DNA from: CAWHOW01 sp050013795
GTDB lineage: Bacteria; Bacteroidota; Bacteroidia; Bacteroidales; CG2-30-32-10
Assembly (NCBI GenBank): GCA_050013795.1
Contig: JBEKEO010000007.1
Location: forward strand, 1 to 62,160
DNA: 62,160 nt
Reading direction: 5' to 3'
Numbering within the stretch: position 1 is the first letter of the stretch; every line of letters begins with the position of its first letter. Below the pieces are notes generated by a model, which saw only the letters and a program-made list of their open reading frames with translations, made no database searches and was not told the origin of the DNA. The position numbers and the translations under genes are program-made. Shown one piece after another: positions 36,213 to 45,559 of the stretch.

Positions 36213-36351
36213 GTTAATCTAATATTTTAAAACTCTTTACTTATTATGCAAAAATACATTAAATAAAATGAATTTATTTGCATTGGAATTAAAATAATGC
36301 CGTATAATGCTAAAGACAAATGCATAAAATCTAATCTATCTTATACTAACA

Positions 36352-36380
36352 AAAAAGCCACTGTTAATAAGTGGCTTTTT
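36352..36380 (-). terminator. Terminator after the DUF2795 gene
   Basis: Perfect 10-base arms AAAAAGCCAC and GTGGCTTTTT surround a 9-base loop. The A-run on one side and the T-run on the other allow action on either strand, but the only gene reading into it is the minus-strand DUF2795 gene, 18 bases away. Confidence 0.8.
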
Positions 36381-36398
36381 CATTTGTCTTTTTTTAAG

Positions 36399-36620
36399 TT
36401 AATACTCATCTTCATGAAAGAAGAAATCATCTTTTGTCGGATAATCCGGCCAGATATCTTCGATGCTTTCATAGACCTCCCCCTCATCTTCTATTTCCTG
36501 AAGGTTCTCTATTACTTCCATGGGGGCACCTGACCTGATAGCAAAATCTATCAGTTCCTCCTTGGTTGCTGGCCAGGGAGCATCCTCAAGTTTCGAAGCT
36601 AATTCAAGTGTCCAATACAT
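36399..36620 (-). CDS. DUF2795 family small protein
   Basis: The 73-residue acidic protein begins MYWTLELASKLEDAPWPATKEELIDFAIRSGAP, which matches DUF2795. In that family the 'L..AP.PATKDELI.YA...GAP..V..NL' pattern is strongly conserved. The tail is very acidic (EDIWPDYPTKDDFFFHEDEY). The function is unknown. It is alone on the minus strand, has a CAAAAATA promoter box (minus TATTTTTG, 36645-36652) and a good terminator, so it looks like a one-gene transcript. Confidence 0.85.
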   Translation of the reverse strand: MYWTLELASKLEDAPWPATKEELIDFAIRSGAPMEVIENLQEIEDEGEVYESIEDIWPDYPTKDDFFFHEDEY

Positions 36621-36797
36621 TTATAGCTTTTTTTAAATTTTATGCAAAAATATACTTTAATAAATAAAAGTCAAGAAAAAAATGACATTTCTGATATTTA
36701 ATTGTAATTGTCTTATGCTTAGGCTATTATTAGCGTTATATATCGAAATATTAACTAAAAAAACAAAATATTGCACTTATATATTTGTATAATCCGA

Positions 36798-37562
36798 TCA
36801 ATTTCTTCTGAATTCATAGCATACTACTGCAGCGGCTATAGAAGCATTTAATGATTCGGGATTGTTTTCCTGTTGCATACGATGAGAAGGGATGAATATT
36901 CTTTTCTGAATAAATGGAATTAATTCCGCGGAAACCCCTTTGGCTTCATTACCAATTACTATAATAGCTGCAGGTTCTGGCTTAATGTTCTTAATATTAT
37001 CGCCATCCATAAAAGTACCGTAAATACTTGCCTTCCCTTTTATTTCTTTAAATAATGCAACAAGGTCAGTATAATAAACATTTACCCTTGCCACGGAACC
37101 CATGGTAGCCTGTATAACCTTAGGGTTATAAATATCAACCGATTCTTCGGAACAAATAATATTACTAATCCCGAACCAGTCAGCTGTACGTATAATGGTT
37201 CCAAGATTTCCCGGATCTTTTATATCATCAAGAACAAGAATAAGTTCCTTTCCAAAAATATTCTGAGGAATGTTTTCTTCGGGCATTTTTAAAACAGCCA
37301 ATACATTATTAGGAGTAACCAATCCGCTAATTCGCTCCATTTCCTTGCTTGAGATTTCAGTAAAAGGGATTTCTTTTTTCAGTAAACTTTCAGCATTGTT
37401 GTTAAACCATTCTTTTTTAGCATATACACCAGCAAATGAAAATTTGCTGTCTATCAGTTCCTCAACAAGTTTTGGCCCTTCGGCAACAAATTGGTTAAAC
37501 TCCCGGCGGAATTTTTTCTGTTGCAGAGATTTGATATGTTTTATCTCGTTCTGAGTAAGCAT
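36798..37562 (-). CDS. SpoU-family RNA 2'-O-methyltransferase
   Basis: This SPOUT (TrmH/RlmB-like) enzyme of 254 residues methylates a ribose 2'-OH in rRNA or tRNA using SAM. The N-terminal L30e-like substrate domain ('FRREFNQFVAEGPKLVEEL') is followed by the knotted domain: 'LVLDDIKDPGNLGTIIRTADWFGI' (motif 1), 'IIVIGNEAKGVSAELI' (motif 2) and 'SLNASIAAAVVCYEF' (motif 3). The target nucleotide is unknown. It is read from just beyond the L9 operon terminator. Confidence 0.9.
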   Translation of the reverse strand: MLTQNEIKHIKSLQQKKFRREFNQFVAEGPKLVEELIDSKFSFAGVYAKKEWFNNNAESLLKKEIPFTEISSKEMERISGLVTPNNVLAVLKMPEENIPQNIFGKELILVLDDIKDPGNLGTIIRTADWFGISNIICSEESVDIYNPKVIQATMGSVARVNVYYTDLVALFKEIKGKASIYGTFMDGDNIKNIKPEPAAIIVIGNEAKGVSAELIPFIQKRIFIPSHRMQQENNPESLNASIAAAVVCYEFRRN

Positions 37563-37583
37563 TTTATTTACGAAGAATAAAAA

Positions 37584-37606
37584 ACCTGTATGGTCTACAT
37601 ACAGGT
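37584..37606 (-). terminator. Terminator after rpsF-rpsR-rplI
   Basis: Perfect 9-base arms ACCTGTATG and CATACAGGT with a 5-base loop. On the minus strand the stem is followed by TTTTTTA. It lies 25 bases beyond the rplI stop. Confidence 0.85.
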
Positions 37607-37630
37607 AAAAGGAAAATATAATAGCGGTTA

Positions 37631-38080
37631 TTATTCAGCTATTACCTCAAATTTAACTTCAAGTTTAACTTCTTTATGAAGGTTCACCTTTGCTGAATAT
37701 GTTCCAAGTTCTTTTATTGAATCGCCGTCAACAATGATCTTCTTACGGTCGATTTCATAATTGAACTGCTTCAGTATAGCATCGGCAATTTGCAAGGCAT
37801 TTACCGAGCCAAATATTTTGCCGGAAGTCCCTGCTTTTGCACCTATTTTCAATGTTATATTCTGAAGACCTTCGGCAATTTTTTGAGCTTCTTTCTTAAT
37901 CTTCTCATCTTTAAAAGCTCTTTGCTTCTGTGTTTCTGTAACGATTTTTTTATTCGTTTCAGTGGCTGTTATTGCCAATCCTTTTGGGATAAGGTAATTT
38001 CTGCCATAGCCATTTTTTACCTTTATAACGTCGTTTTTATATCCGAGGTTATGTATGTCTTGTTTTAGTATAACTTCCAT
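37631..38080 (-). CDS. rplI: Large-subunit ribosomal protein L9
   Basis: L9 binds 23S rRNA near the base of the L1 stalk and helps keep the reading frame. The 149-residue protein begins 'MEVILKQDIHNLGYKNDVIKVKNGYGRNYLIPKGLA', the typical N-domain. A long linking helix and a C-domain ending 'VKLEVKFEVIAE' follow. It is the last gene of the rpsF-rpsR-rplI operon and is followed by the terminator at 37584. Confidence 0.97.
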   Translation of the reverse strand: MEVILKQDIHNLGYKNDVIKVKNGYGRNYLIPKGLAITATETNKKIVTETQKQRAFKDEKIKKEAQKIAEGLQNITLKIGAKAGTSGKIFGSVNALQIADAILKQFNYEIDRKKIIVDGDSIKELGTYSAKVNLHKEVKLEVKFEVIAE

Positions 38081-38092
38081 CGTAAGTCCTCC

Positions 38093-38362
38093 TTATTTTA
38101 ATAAATCACCAACGTAAGGTAATAATGCGATATGCCTTGCTTTTTTAACAGCCTGAGCAATTTTCCTCTGATATTTATCCGAAGTCCCCGTTATTCTTTT
38201 AGGAAGTATCTTTCCCTGCTCATTAATAAACTTCAGCAGGAAGTCGGCATCTTTATAATCAATATATTTTATTCCGCTTTTCTTAAAACGGCAATATTTC
38301 TTCTTCTTAACATCAACGTTAATTGGAGTAAGATATCTTATTTCTGAATTTGCTGCACTCAT
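38093..38362 (-). CDS. rpsR: Small-subunit ribosomal protein S18
   Basis: S18 pairs with S6 on the platform of the 30S subunit. The 89-residue protein has 'KKYCRFKKSGIKYIDYKDADFLLKFINEQGKILPKRITGTS' (parts CRFKKSGIKYIDYKD and KILPKRITG), then 'KYQRKIAQAVKKARHIALLPY', all family hallmarks. It lies 12 bases upstream of rplI. Confidence 0.97.
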   Translation of the reverse strand: MSAANSEIRYLTPINVDVKKKKYCRFKKSGIKYIDYKDADFLLKFINEQGKILPKRITGTSDKYQRKIAQAVKKARHIALLPYVGDLLK

Positions 38363-38393
38363 TTTTTTCTCTTTTTTGGATTAATGAATTGGT

Positions 38394-38747
38394 TTAAACT
38401 GTTGCTTTTTCAGCTTTAGGTTTTTCGGTTCTTTTCTTTGCATTGTAAGCAATTGAATGCTTGTCGAGTTTCACCGTCATAAAGCGAAGAATTCTTTCAT
38501 CGCGCTTGTAAGCGACTTCAAAGTCCTTTATGATTTCACCTTCTGCTTTAAATTCAATCAGGTAATAAAAGCCTGTCGATTTCTTTTGAATTGGATAAGC
38601 CAATTTCCTTAGTCCCCAGTTATTCTCATAAACAATCTCTGCACCTTTGTCAGTCAACAGCTTATGGAATTTGCTTACCGCTTCCTTCATCTGATCATCA
38701 GATAAAACGGGAGTCATTATGAAAACGGTTTCGTACTGATTTACCAT
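38394..38747 (-). CDS. rpsF: Small-subunit ribosomal protein S6
   Basis: S6 forms a heterodimer with S18 on 16S rRNA. The 117 residues show 'NQYETVFIMTPVLSDDQ', 'NWGLRKLAYPIQKKSTGFYYLIEF' (parts GLRKLAYPI and GFYYLIEF) and 'ERILRFMTVKLDKH'. A Lys-rich tail follows. It is the first gene of the operon, behind a consensus promoter. In other bacteria S6/S18 can repress their own mRNA; no such structure was tested here. Confidence 0.97.
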   Translation of the reverse strand: MVNQYETVFIMTPVLSDDQMKEAVSKFHKLLTDKGAEIVYENNWGLRKLAYPIQKKSTGFYYLIEFKAEGEIIKDFEVAYKRDERILRFMTVKLDKHSIAYNAKKRTEKPKAEKATV

Positions 38748-38797
38748 TGTTTGTTAGTTTTTAATAAGTTAATTAATAATTGATTTTAAACGGACGG

Positions 38798-38827
38798 CAA
38801 AAGTATAAAAAATAATTCATAAAACAA
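38798..38827 (-). promoter_or_regulatory. Consensus Bacteroidota promoter of rpsF
   Basis: On the minus strand TTG (plus 38825-38827), 19 bases, then TACTTTTG (plus 38798-38805). This matches the phylum's TTG-N19-TAnnTTTG form, 50 bases before the rpsF start. Confidence 0.65.
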
Positions 38828-38867
38828 TAGCTGATAATGAAATATTTATGAATCCCTATAAGGGTGT

Positions 38868-39317
38868 TCATTTCCGTGTCCATTTTTCCAGCAGAAATAC
38901 AGCCAGTATTACCAAAGGAACAGCAAACATGGAATAGGCAAGCATGGCCCATACTGATAACTGCAGTATCTCCACTATGTCATTTCCCTTGAGAGAAAAC
39001 TTCGACATGACCAGTATCACAAGCAGCAACATTAGCCAGTAAAATACCAGTCCAAGCATTATCATCCAGAAAATGCGTTTACGTTTCAGCATGCCGGCAA
39101 GAAAGCCAAGGAAAAAGCCTAGCGGAATGCTTGTTGCACAAAGAATGACGAGTAAATGCAGGTTGTCCAGTAAAACATCTTTAAGCGGGAAACCGCTGGT
39201 GGTAAAAGACCCGATAATTGGAAAAAAAGAAATAAATGTAACGAAAACAAACGATGCCGCCATGAGCATCAAAACTCCTTTGAAAGAGTTAACAATAAAC
39301 GTGTTAAAATTCTTCAT
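38868..39317 (-). CDS. Four-helix integral membrane protein, unknown function
   Basis: The 149-residue protein has four hydrophobic segments, at about residues 13-33, 51-73, 81-104 and 122-144. Short charged turns such as MLKRKR separate them. I do not recognise the family. It starts 16 bases after the DUF4337-like gene and is probably co-transcribed with it. A small multi-pass protein paired with another membrane protein could be a subunit of a membrane complex, but nothing in the sequence says which. Confidence 0.7.
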   Translation of the reverse strand: MKNFNTFIVNSFKGVLMLMAASFVFVTFISFFPIIGSFTTSGFPLKDVLLDNLHLLVILCATSIPLGFFLGFLAGMLKRKRIFWMIMLGLVFYWLMLLLVILVMSKFSLKGNDIVEILQLSVWAMLAYSMFAVPLVILAVFLLEKWTRK

Positions 39318-39333
39318 TTATCCTATACCTATG

Positions 39334-39966
39334 TCAGGCAGCGCTGGCAAGCATAAAAGCATGTACGCCGTAAATGATACCGATAACGCCAAGCACAATC
39401 ATTATAAGAAGGAAGGTCTTTTTCAGGCCATCCTGTTTTATAACCAATGATATAGCACCAATTACCATGCAAACCTGCATGAACAATAGAGCAAGTTCAA
39501 AAGTATCGCAGGCGCCAGCTAACTTCTCTGATTTTTCCTGCCATTCATCAGCGCCGATAATTACTCCCATTTTGCCGTCTTTATCCTGCACCCAATTTTC
39601 TTTTCCTACAGCATCGGAACCTTTGAGGATTTCATTCTTTTCCTTGTCGTAACGTTTAACTTTTGCATCAAGACTGCCGACATATTTGTTAATTGAATTC
39701 TTTTTATTTGAATCAATTAAACCTCCTTTTATAAAAGTCTTTATCAGATCGCTATGAGATTCAGTAAGTGTTTGCTTGATTGACTTTGACTGGTACCACT
39801 GATAAGCTTCAGTTTTTTGATTGTTAGCTATCAGTTGTTCTTTTCCGAATTTTCCCGAACCGAGTTCAAATATTGCAAGCAAAGCTGCAAATACTGCAAG
39901 TATAAGCCCTGTAATAAGCTCAAGGCGATTTTCGCTTTTAATGTGTATGGACGATTCTGGTGTCAT
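39334..39966 (-). CDS. DUF4337-like membrane protein
   Basis: The 210-residue protein has an N-terminal helix ('LITGLILAVFAALLAIFELG'), a soluble middle beginning 'NNQKTEAYQWYQSKSIKQTL', and two C-terminal helices. The conserved 'A..WYQ.KSIK' after the first helix is the feature I associate with DUF4337. The central 100 residues are charged and probably lie on one side of the membrane as a hairpin. The function is unknown. A TAATTTTG -7-like box lies on the minus strand 18 bases upstream. Confidence 0.6.
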   Translation of the reverse strand: MTPESSIHIKSENRLELITGLILAVFAALLAIFELGSGKFGKEQLIANNQKTEAYQWYQSKSIKQTLTESHSDLIKTFIKGGLIDSNKKNSINKYVGSLDAKVKRYDKEKNEILKGSDAVGKENWVQDKDGKMGVIIGADEWQEKSEKLAGACDTFELALLFMQVCMVIGAISLVIKQDGLKKTFLLIMIVLGVIGIIYGVHAFMLASAA

Positions 39967-40118
39967 ATGTTTAATATTTTAATGCAAAATTAAAAAAACG
40001 TTGAAAAAAATATTACTTTTTCAAAAATACTGTTTTATTCAGATATTTTAGTAAAGATAAATTCAATTTATTGTAAGTCACTTAATGACATTCCCCTTTC
40101 TCTTTCTAAAAATTATTC

Positions 40119-40126
40119 TATATTTG
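40119..40126 (+). promoter_or_regulatory. -7 promoter box of dnaX
   Basis: TATATTTG matches TAnnTTTG and lies 20 bases before the dnaX start. No clear -33 TTTG is visible. Confidence 0.45.
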
Positions 40127-40146
40127 TCATCTTTCTAACATAAAAA

Positions 40147-41910
40147 ATGGAAAATTTTATTGTTTCGGCAAGAAAGTACAGACCTGTTACATTTGATACG
40201 GTTGTAGGGCAAAATGCTATTACTTCTACCCTTAAAAATGCCATCCGCAACCATCATCTGGCACAGGCTTTTCTTTTTTGCGGCCCTCGAGGCGTTGGCA
40301 AAACCACTTGCGCCCGCATACTTGCAAAGACCATCAACTGCGAAAACCTGTCACCTAACATGGAGGCATGCAACACCTGCAAGCCCTGCCAGTCGTTCAA
40401 TACATCCAATTCATTCAATGTGTTCGAACTGGATGCCGCTTCAAATAACTCTGTTGACGATATCCGCAACCTTGTTGACCAGGTGAGGATCCCCCCACAG
40501 GTGGGCGAATACAAGATATACATCATCGATGAAGTTCACATGCTGTCGGCCTCTGCTTTCAATGCTTTCCTGAAAACACTGGAAGAACCGCCCGCCTATG
40601 CTAAATTCATTCTTGCCACTACCGAGAAACACAAAATAATCCCTACCATACTTTCTCGCTGCCAGATATTCGATTTTAACCGTATTACTATTGATGATAT
40701 TGCAAAACATCTTGCTTTTGTTGCCGAAAGCGAACATGTCATTGCCGAACCCGATGCCCTGCACATTATTGCGCAGAAAGCCGACGGCGCTTTACGCGAT
40801 GCTTTATCTATCTTCGACCAGATAGTGAGCTTTGCTGGTGATGATGGCATTACTTATAAAGCCGTTATAGAAAACTTAAACGTGCTGGATTACGATTATT
40901 TCTTCAATATTACTGATAATCTGCTTGCCGGTAATATACCGGAAACACTACTGTTACTGAACGAAATACTGGAGCATGGTTTTGACGGGCATCATTTTAT
41001 TAACGGACTTGGAGAGCACTTCAGGAATTTACTGGTTTGCACAGATCCTTCCATGCTGAAATTGCTTGAAGTGGGCGAAAACATACGCGATAAATACGGT
41101 AACCAATCAAAAAGTTGCCCACCCGATTTTTTGCTTTATGCCCTTGACATTGTTGCCAAATGTGATGTGAATTATAAATCCGCTAACAACAAACGACTGC
41201 TGATAGAGCTTTCGCTTATGCAGATGTGTTCGATTACTTCGCCCAATAACCCTTTTAAAGAAGTTACGAAAGCGGAAGCGATAAAACCCGTTGCTAAAAT
41301 TACCATCACACCTGCAAAAACCATATTACAGCAACCCGTTAAAAAGAATGAAGAGAAAAAAAATGAAATTAAAAAGGAAGAGCCCCCTACCAATATTGTT
41401 GCCGAACCACAATTAAAACCTACTGCAAAAAAGATTATTACCGGCACTACTTCCATTCTTGAATTTGCCGAAACTGAAAAGAAAAAGTCCGGTACCGAAA
41501 ACATTAAAGCGGAAGAAGCTGAAACAGCTTATGAAAAGCCTTCCGAAATATTTACCAAAGAACAGTTTGAAGATGCATGGATGGCTTTAGCCAAGACTTT
41601 TAAGCAGCAGAGCCCCGATTTCTATATTACGCTTACCACACGCATGCCCGAGGTGAAAGAAGATTTTACCATTGAACTTACCATTGATAATGTTGTACAG
41701 GAAAAAGAACTTATTGACCGTAAACTCGATATTTTGACTTTTCTGCGTAACAAACTTAATAATTCCAAACTGCAATTACTGTTTACGCTTAACAAGAACC
41801 CGGAAAACATTAAGCCTTTCACACCTCAGGAAAAGTTTAAGAAAATGGCTGAGAAAAACCCTGCCATTAAAAAGTTGAAAGATAAATTCGATTTGGAAAT
41901 TGATTTTTGA
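40147..41910 (+). CDS. dnaX: DNA polymerase III gamma/tau subunit
   Basis: DnaX is the ATPase of the clamp loader, placing the sliding clamp on primed DNA. The 587-residue protein has the AAA+ core in its first 370 residues: Walker A GPRGVGKTT at 46-54, the zinc-binding cluster 'CENLSPNMEACNTCKPC', Walker B 'IYIIDEVHML', and sensor 1 'FILATTEKHKIIPTILSRC' with the SRC arginine finger. The C-terminal third is a Lys/Glu/Pro-rich linker plus a compact end domain ('TKEQFEDAWMALAKTFKQQ') that probably contacts the polymerase alpha subunit. No clear slippage site for a shorter gamma form was seen. Confidence 0.95.
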   Translation: MENFIVSARKYRPVTFDTVVGQNAITSTLKNAIRNHHLAQAFLFCGPRGVGKTTCARILAKTINCENLSPNMEACNTCKPCQSFNTSNSFNVFELDAASNNSVDDIRNLVDQVRIPPQVGEYKIYIIDEVHMLSASAFNAFLKTLEEPPAYAKFILATTEKHKIIPTILSRCQIFDFNRITIDDIAKHLAFVAESEHVIAEPDALHIIAQKADGALRDALSIFDQIVSFAGDDGITYKAVIENLNVLDYDYFFNITDNLLAGNIPETLLLLNEILEHGFDGHHFINGLGEHFRNLLVCTDPSMLKLLEVGENIRDKYGNQSKSCPPDFLLYALDIVAKCDVNYKSANNKRLLIELSLMQMCSITSPNNPFKEVTKAEAIKPVAKITITPAKTILQQPVKKNEEKKNEIKKEEPPTNIVAEPQLKPTAKKIITGTTSILEFAETEKKKSGTENIKAEEAETAYEKPSEIFTKEQFEDAWMALAKTFKQQSPDFYITLTTRMPEVKEDFTIELTIDNVVQEKELIDRKLDILTFLRNKLNNSKLQLLFTLNKNPENIKPFTPQEKFKKMAEKNPAIKKLKDKFDLEIDF

Positions 41911-42009
41911 ATAAAGAGTTATTATTTAATTATTCTTAATTTCTTTTTCGATTATCCAAAGTTCAATATTTGAAGTTTCCCGGTAAATAAAATTCAAAAG
42001 GATCCAATC

Positions 42010-42044
42010 TTAACATAAGAAAATTAACGTTAATCTTATGTTAA
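42010..42044. promoter_or_regulatory. Compound palindrome upstream of the CHU_C-type protein
   Basis: Perfect 10-base arms TTAACATAAG and CTTATGTTAA enclose a perfect 12-base palindrome ATTAACGTTAAT. It lies 72 bases before the start of the next gene and about 100 bases after dnaX. No T-run follows on the plus strand, so an operator is more likely than a terminator. Confidence 0.5.
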
Positions 42045-42115
42045 AAAAGTAAAATTTTTATTCTTATGTGTAATAATTTCTGTAATTTAGTGTTTCTTTT
42101 CAGATTTATGCTTTC

Positions 42116-44716
42116 ATGAAAAAGAGTTTTTTCATATTTCTTTTTAATATTTTTTTAATTTCTGCTGCATTTGCCACACATATGCGCGCAGGATACATCA
42201 CATATGAATGGGTTTCCGGGCTCACTTATAAGTTCACTGTTGTAACATATACTAATACCCTAAGTCCTGCCGACAGACCAAGCTACACAATTGATTGGGG
42301 TGATGGCACAACTTCTGTAATTAACAGGTATTATAAAGGACCAATTGGACCAGCATCAGACGAAGTCAGTATAAATTTATATGATACTACCGCGCATACC
42401 TTTCCAGGTCCATATACTTATGTTATTTCATTAACAGACCCGAACAGAAACGCCGGTATAATAAATATCCCTAATTCTGTTAACGTTCCTTTTTATGTAC
42501 AAACAGTTCTTGTTATAAATCCTTTTCTTGGTCCCAGTAATTCTCCTCAAATCCTTAATCCTCCTATCGAAAATGGTTGCCTGTATGAACCTTTTATATA
42601 TAACCCCGGCGCTTACAATACTAATGGCGACAGTTTATCTTATTCTATGATTGAATGCAAAACTACTGGCGGACTCGATATTGCCGGATATTCTTACCCT
42701 GCTTACAGCCATTCTTTTGGAATAAATGCCGTTACTGGAGATCTTGTTTGGAATAGCCCGGAATTACAGGGTGAATATAATGTTGCTATTCTTATCAAGG
42801 AATGGCGTTACGGGCAATTGATCTGTCAATTTACTATTGACATGCAGATTACAATAATCGCCTGTAATGACCATCCGCCCGTTATTGATCCAATCAGAGA
42901 TACCTGTGTGCTTGAAGGCACTTTATTAAAATTTGATGTCCATGCACATTGCGATATTGGAGAAACAGTTACACTTTCTGCCTCAGGAGAGCCAATGATT
43001 GTTTCCATAGACCCCGCTGTCTTTAATACTGTATCACATCTTGATACTGTATCTTCTCTTTTCAGCTGGCAAACTATCTGCAATGATGTGAGGAAACAAC
43101 CCTATGAAATGACTTTTATTGCTACTGATGATGCAAGCCCAGTCAATCTTACGGCTATACAATCAATGATGATTACCGTTGTTGCACCCGCACCCCCTAA
43201 TCTTGTTGCTACTCCTATGGGCAATAATATTAATCTTGTTTGGGATGAAAGCCCTTGTACTAATGCTATTGGTTATCAAATTTACCGCAGAAACGGTTTC
43301 TATGGATATATTCACGGTCCGTGCCAAACAGGGGTTCCCGCTTATACCGGTTATGTTCAGATAGCTACTGTTTCAGGCGTTAATGATACAACTTTTACCG
43401 ATAACAACGATGGGAACGGCTTAATTCACGGCATTGATTATTGTTATATGGTGGTTGCTTATTTTAGCGACGGAGCTGAAAGTTATGCCTCTAACGAAGC
43501 ATGCACTACACTTATCAAGGATGTCCCTATCATTACCAATGTGAGCGTTATTAATACCGATGCTTTAAACGGCTCCATTTACGTTGCATGGTCCAAGCCA
43601 AGCGCCCTGGATACTACTGTTACCACAGGGCCGTATAAATATCTTATCTATCATTCAAACGATTTCACAGGAAGCCATCTTACTCTGATAGATTCATTGA
43701 GCGAACTTAATGATACCACCTTCATTGATTCGCCTATAAATACAGTTGCAACTCCATGGTCCTACCGTATTGACCTATGGAATGAAACACCCGGTAACAG
43801 GTTCCTGATCGGAACTACCCAGAAAGCTTCTTCTGTCTTTCTTACTTTCTCCAACCCTGCCAATAACGAGTTGCAGCTTAATTTTACCCCCAACGTCCCC
43901 TGGGTGAATGACACTTTTGTGGTGTACAGGAAAAATAATATTACACTTAATTTTGACTCCATCGGATATTCCCTTACAACGAAATATATAGATGCCGGAC
44001 TGAAAGACAGCGCCACTTATTGCTATAAAGTAAAAAGCATCGGCAGTTATTTTGCGCCAGGGCTTATTAATCCTATTATCAACTTTTCACAGATAAATTG
44101 CGGGATTGCATTAGATAACATTCCACCCTGCCCGCCTAATTTATTGAGTGTGGTGCCCGACTGTGATAATATTACAAATACGCTGACATGGAACGACCCC
44201 AATCATACCTGCGCCAATGATGTTGTTGCATATCACATTTATTATACGCCTGTTGAGAACGGTGATTATACATTAATTGCGACAATCAATAATGCGATGG
44301 ATACTACCTATATCCATCAGGGCATGAACAGCATTGCAGGTTGTTACGTTGTTACAGCGCTGGATTCATTCCATAATGAAAGCACATACAGCAATGCTAT
44401 TTGTGTTGATATTAACGGATGTAATTTATATCATCTTCCTAATGTTTTCACTCCCAATGGTGATAGCTGGAATTCTGTTTTTTCACCTTTTCTTCCTTAC
44501 GATTTTGTGCAGAAAGTAAATATGACAATATTCAACCGTTGGGGAAAAATAGTGTTTACAACCGAAGACCCGAATATTAACTGGGATGGAAAGGATAAAT
44601 ATACTCACATGGATTGCAGCGACGGTGTTTACTTCTACGTTTGCGATGTTTATGAATACCGCCTTGCCGGCATCAGGAAAAGGACACTTACGGGATGTGT
44701 CCAGTTGCTTAGATAA
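42116..44716 (+). CDS. Large secreted protein with type IX (gliding-type) C-terminal domain
   Basis: The 866-residue protein has a signal peptide (MKKSFFIFLFNIFLISAAFA, cleaved near residue 20) and several immunoglobulin or fibronectin-like domains in the middle. Examples are the stretches around 'PPNLVATPMGNNINLVWDES' and 'CPPNLLSVVPDCDNITNTLTW'. The C-terminus is a CHU_C/gliding-motility-associated domain of about 85 residues: HLPNVFTPNGDSWNSVF, then 'FNRWGKIVF' and 'DGVYFYVCDVYEYR'. This end is a type B sorting signal for the type IX secretion system. The mature product is therefore expected on the cell surface or outside, perhaps as an adhesin. No enzymatic domain is visible. Confidence 0.88.
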   Translation: MKKSFFIFLFNIFLISAAFATHMRAGYITYEWVSGLTYKFTVVTYTNTLSPADRPSYTIDWGDGTTSVINRYYKGPIGPASDEVSINLYDTTAHTFPGPYTYVISLTDPNRNAGIINIPNSVNVPFYVQTVLVINPFLGPSNSPQILNPPIENGCLYEPFIYNPGAYNTNGDSLSYSMIECKTTGGLDIAGYSYPAYSHSFGINAVTGDLVWNSPELQGEYNVAILIKEWRYGQLICQFTIDMQITIIACNDHPPVIDPIRDTCVLEGTLLKFDVHAHCDIGETVTLSASGEPMIVSIDPAVFNTVSHLDTVSSLFSWQTICNDVRKQPYEMTFIATDDASPVNLTAIQSMMITVVAPAPPNLVATPMGNNINLVWDESPCTNAIGYQIYRRNGFYGYIHGPCQTGVPAYTGYVQIATVSGVNDTTFTDNNDGNGLIHGIDYCYMVVAYFSDGAESYASNEACTTLIKDVPIITNVSVINTDALNGSIYVAWSKPSALDTTVTTGPYKYLIYHSNDFTGSHLTLIDSLSELNDTTFIDSPINTVATPWSYRIDLWNETPGNRFLIGTTQKASSVFLTFSNPANNELQLNFTPNVPWVNDTFVVYRKNNITLNFDSIGYSLTTKYIDAGLKDSATYCYKVKSIGSYFAPGLINPIINFSQINCGIALDNIPPCPPNLLSVVPDCDNITNTLTWNDPNHTCANDVVAYHIYYTPVENGDYTLIATINNAMDTTYIHQGMNSIAGCYVVTALDSFHNESTYSNAICVDINGCNLYHLPNVFTPNGDSWNSVFSPFLPYDFVQKVNMTIFNRWGKIVFTTEDPNINWDGKDKYTHMDCSDGVYFYVCDVYEYRLAGIRKRTLTGCVQLLR

Positions 44717-44737
44717 TATCTAACCTATAATAAAAAA

Positions 44738-45346
44738 ATGTTCACAGGAATAATTGAAGCAACCGGACGGGTTGTGAAGGTTGAAAAAGAAAAAGGGAAT
44801 ATTCATTTCACTATTGAAGCCCCTTTCGGCAAAGAGTTAAAGATCGACCAGAGCATGTGCCACGATGGCGTTTGCCTTACAGTTGTTAAAGTATTTCCAA
44901 AGAAGAACCAGTATGTAGTTACTGCCGTGGATGAAACGCTGAAGAAGACTAATCTCGGCACATGGAAACCCGGCTATGAAGTGAACCTGGAAAGGTCGAT
45001 GAAGATGGAAGGCAGAATTGACGGGCATATCGTTCAGGGCCATATTGACCAGACCGCCACCTGCATTGGCGTTAAAGAAACCGATGGCAGTTGGGCTTAT
45101 ACTTTTAAATACAACCCTAAAGTTGGTAATATTACTGTTGCCAAAGGCTCCATATCTGTAAATGGAGTAAGCCTTACTGTGGTAGATTCCGGCAAGGATA
45201 CTTTTTCGGTAGCTATTATTCCTTATACTCAGGAAGTAACTAACTTCCACAACTTCAAAAAGAACACAGTAGTGAATATTGAATTTGATATCATTGGCAA
45301 GTATGTTGCCAAGCTGCTCGAACTTTATGGTATAAAGAAGAAATAG
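44738..45346 (+). CDS. ribE: Riboflavin synthase (alpha chain type)
   Basis: This enzyme makes riboflavin from two molecules of 6,7-dimethyl-8-ribityllumazine. The 202-residue protein is two lumazine-binding barrels in tandem. The first opens MFTGIIEATGRV and carries 'DGVCLTVVKV', and the second carries 'GRIDGHIVQGHIDQT' and 'SVNGVSLTVVDSG'. It ends with 'NIEFDIIGKYVAKLLE'. It lies 21 bases after the large secreted protein but is functionally unrelated to it, so the two are probably transcribed together only by chance or read-through. Confidence 0.95.
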   Translation: MFTGIIEATGRVVKVEKEKGNIHFTIEAPFGKELKIDQSMCHDGVCLTVVKVFPKKNQYVVTAVDETLKKTNLGTWKPGYEVNLERSMKMEGRIDGHIVQGHIDQTATCIGVKETDGSWAYTFKYNPKVGNITVAKGSISVNGVSLTVVDSGKDTFSVAIIPYTQEVTNFHNFKKNTVVNIEFDIIGKYVAKLLELYGIKKK

Positions 45347-45559
45347 TTTTTTAACAAGCCTTTAATTCTTAGTTTTATCCATTCCGTTTCTGCTTTCTTT
45401 ATTACATCTTTTAATTTAATAACTCCCGCATTTCCCGCCGCAATAATAGCATACCGTTTACCGGGAACGCTACTTAATTTAATAATCTCACTTGCATGCT
45501 AATTAACGAAACAAGCAAGCGGACAGGCATATTATCAGAATGAAACAGGCAACGTTCAG

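Noticed and set aside
45347..45500. Protein-like minus-strand stretch (AIIAAGNAGVIKLKDV and neighbours) after ribE
   Set aside because: About 50 codons look faintly protein-like, but there is no start codon, a stop lies just upstream, and no family could be named. Possibly a gene remnant, not reported as one.
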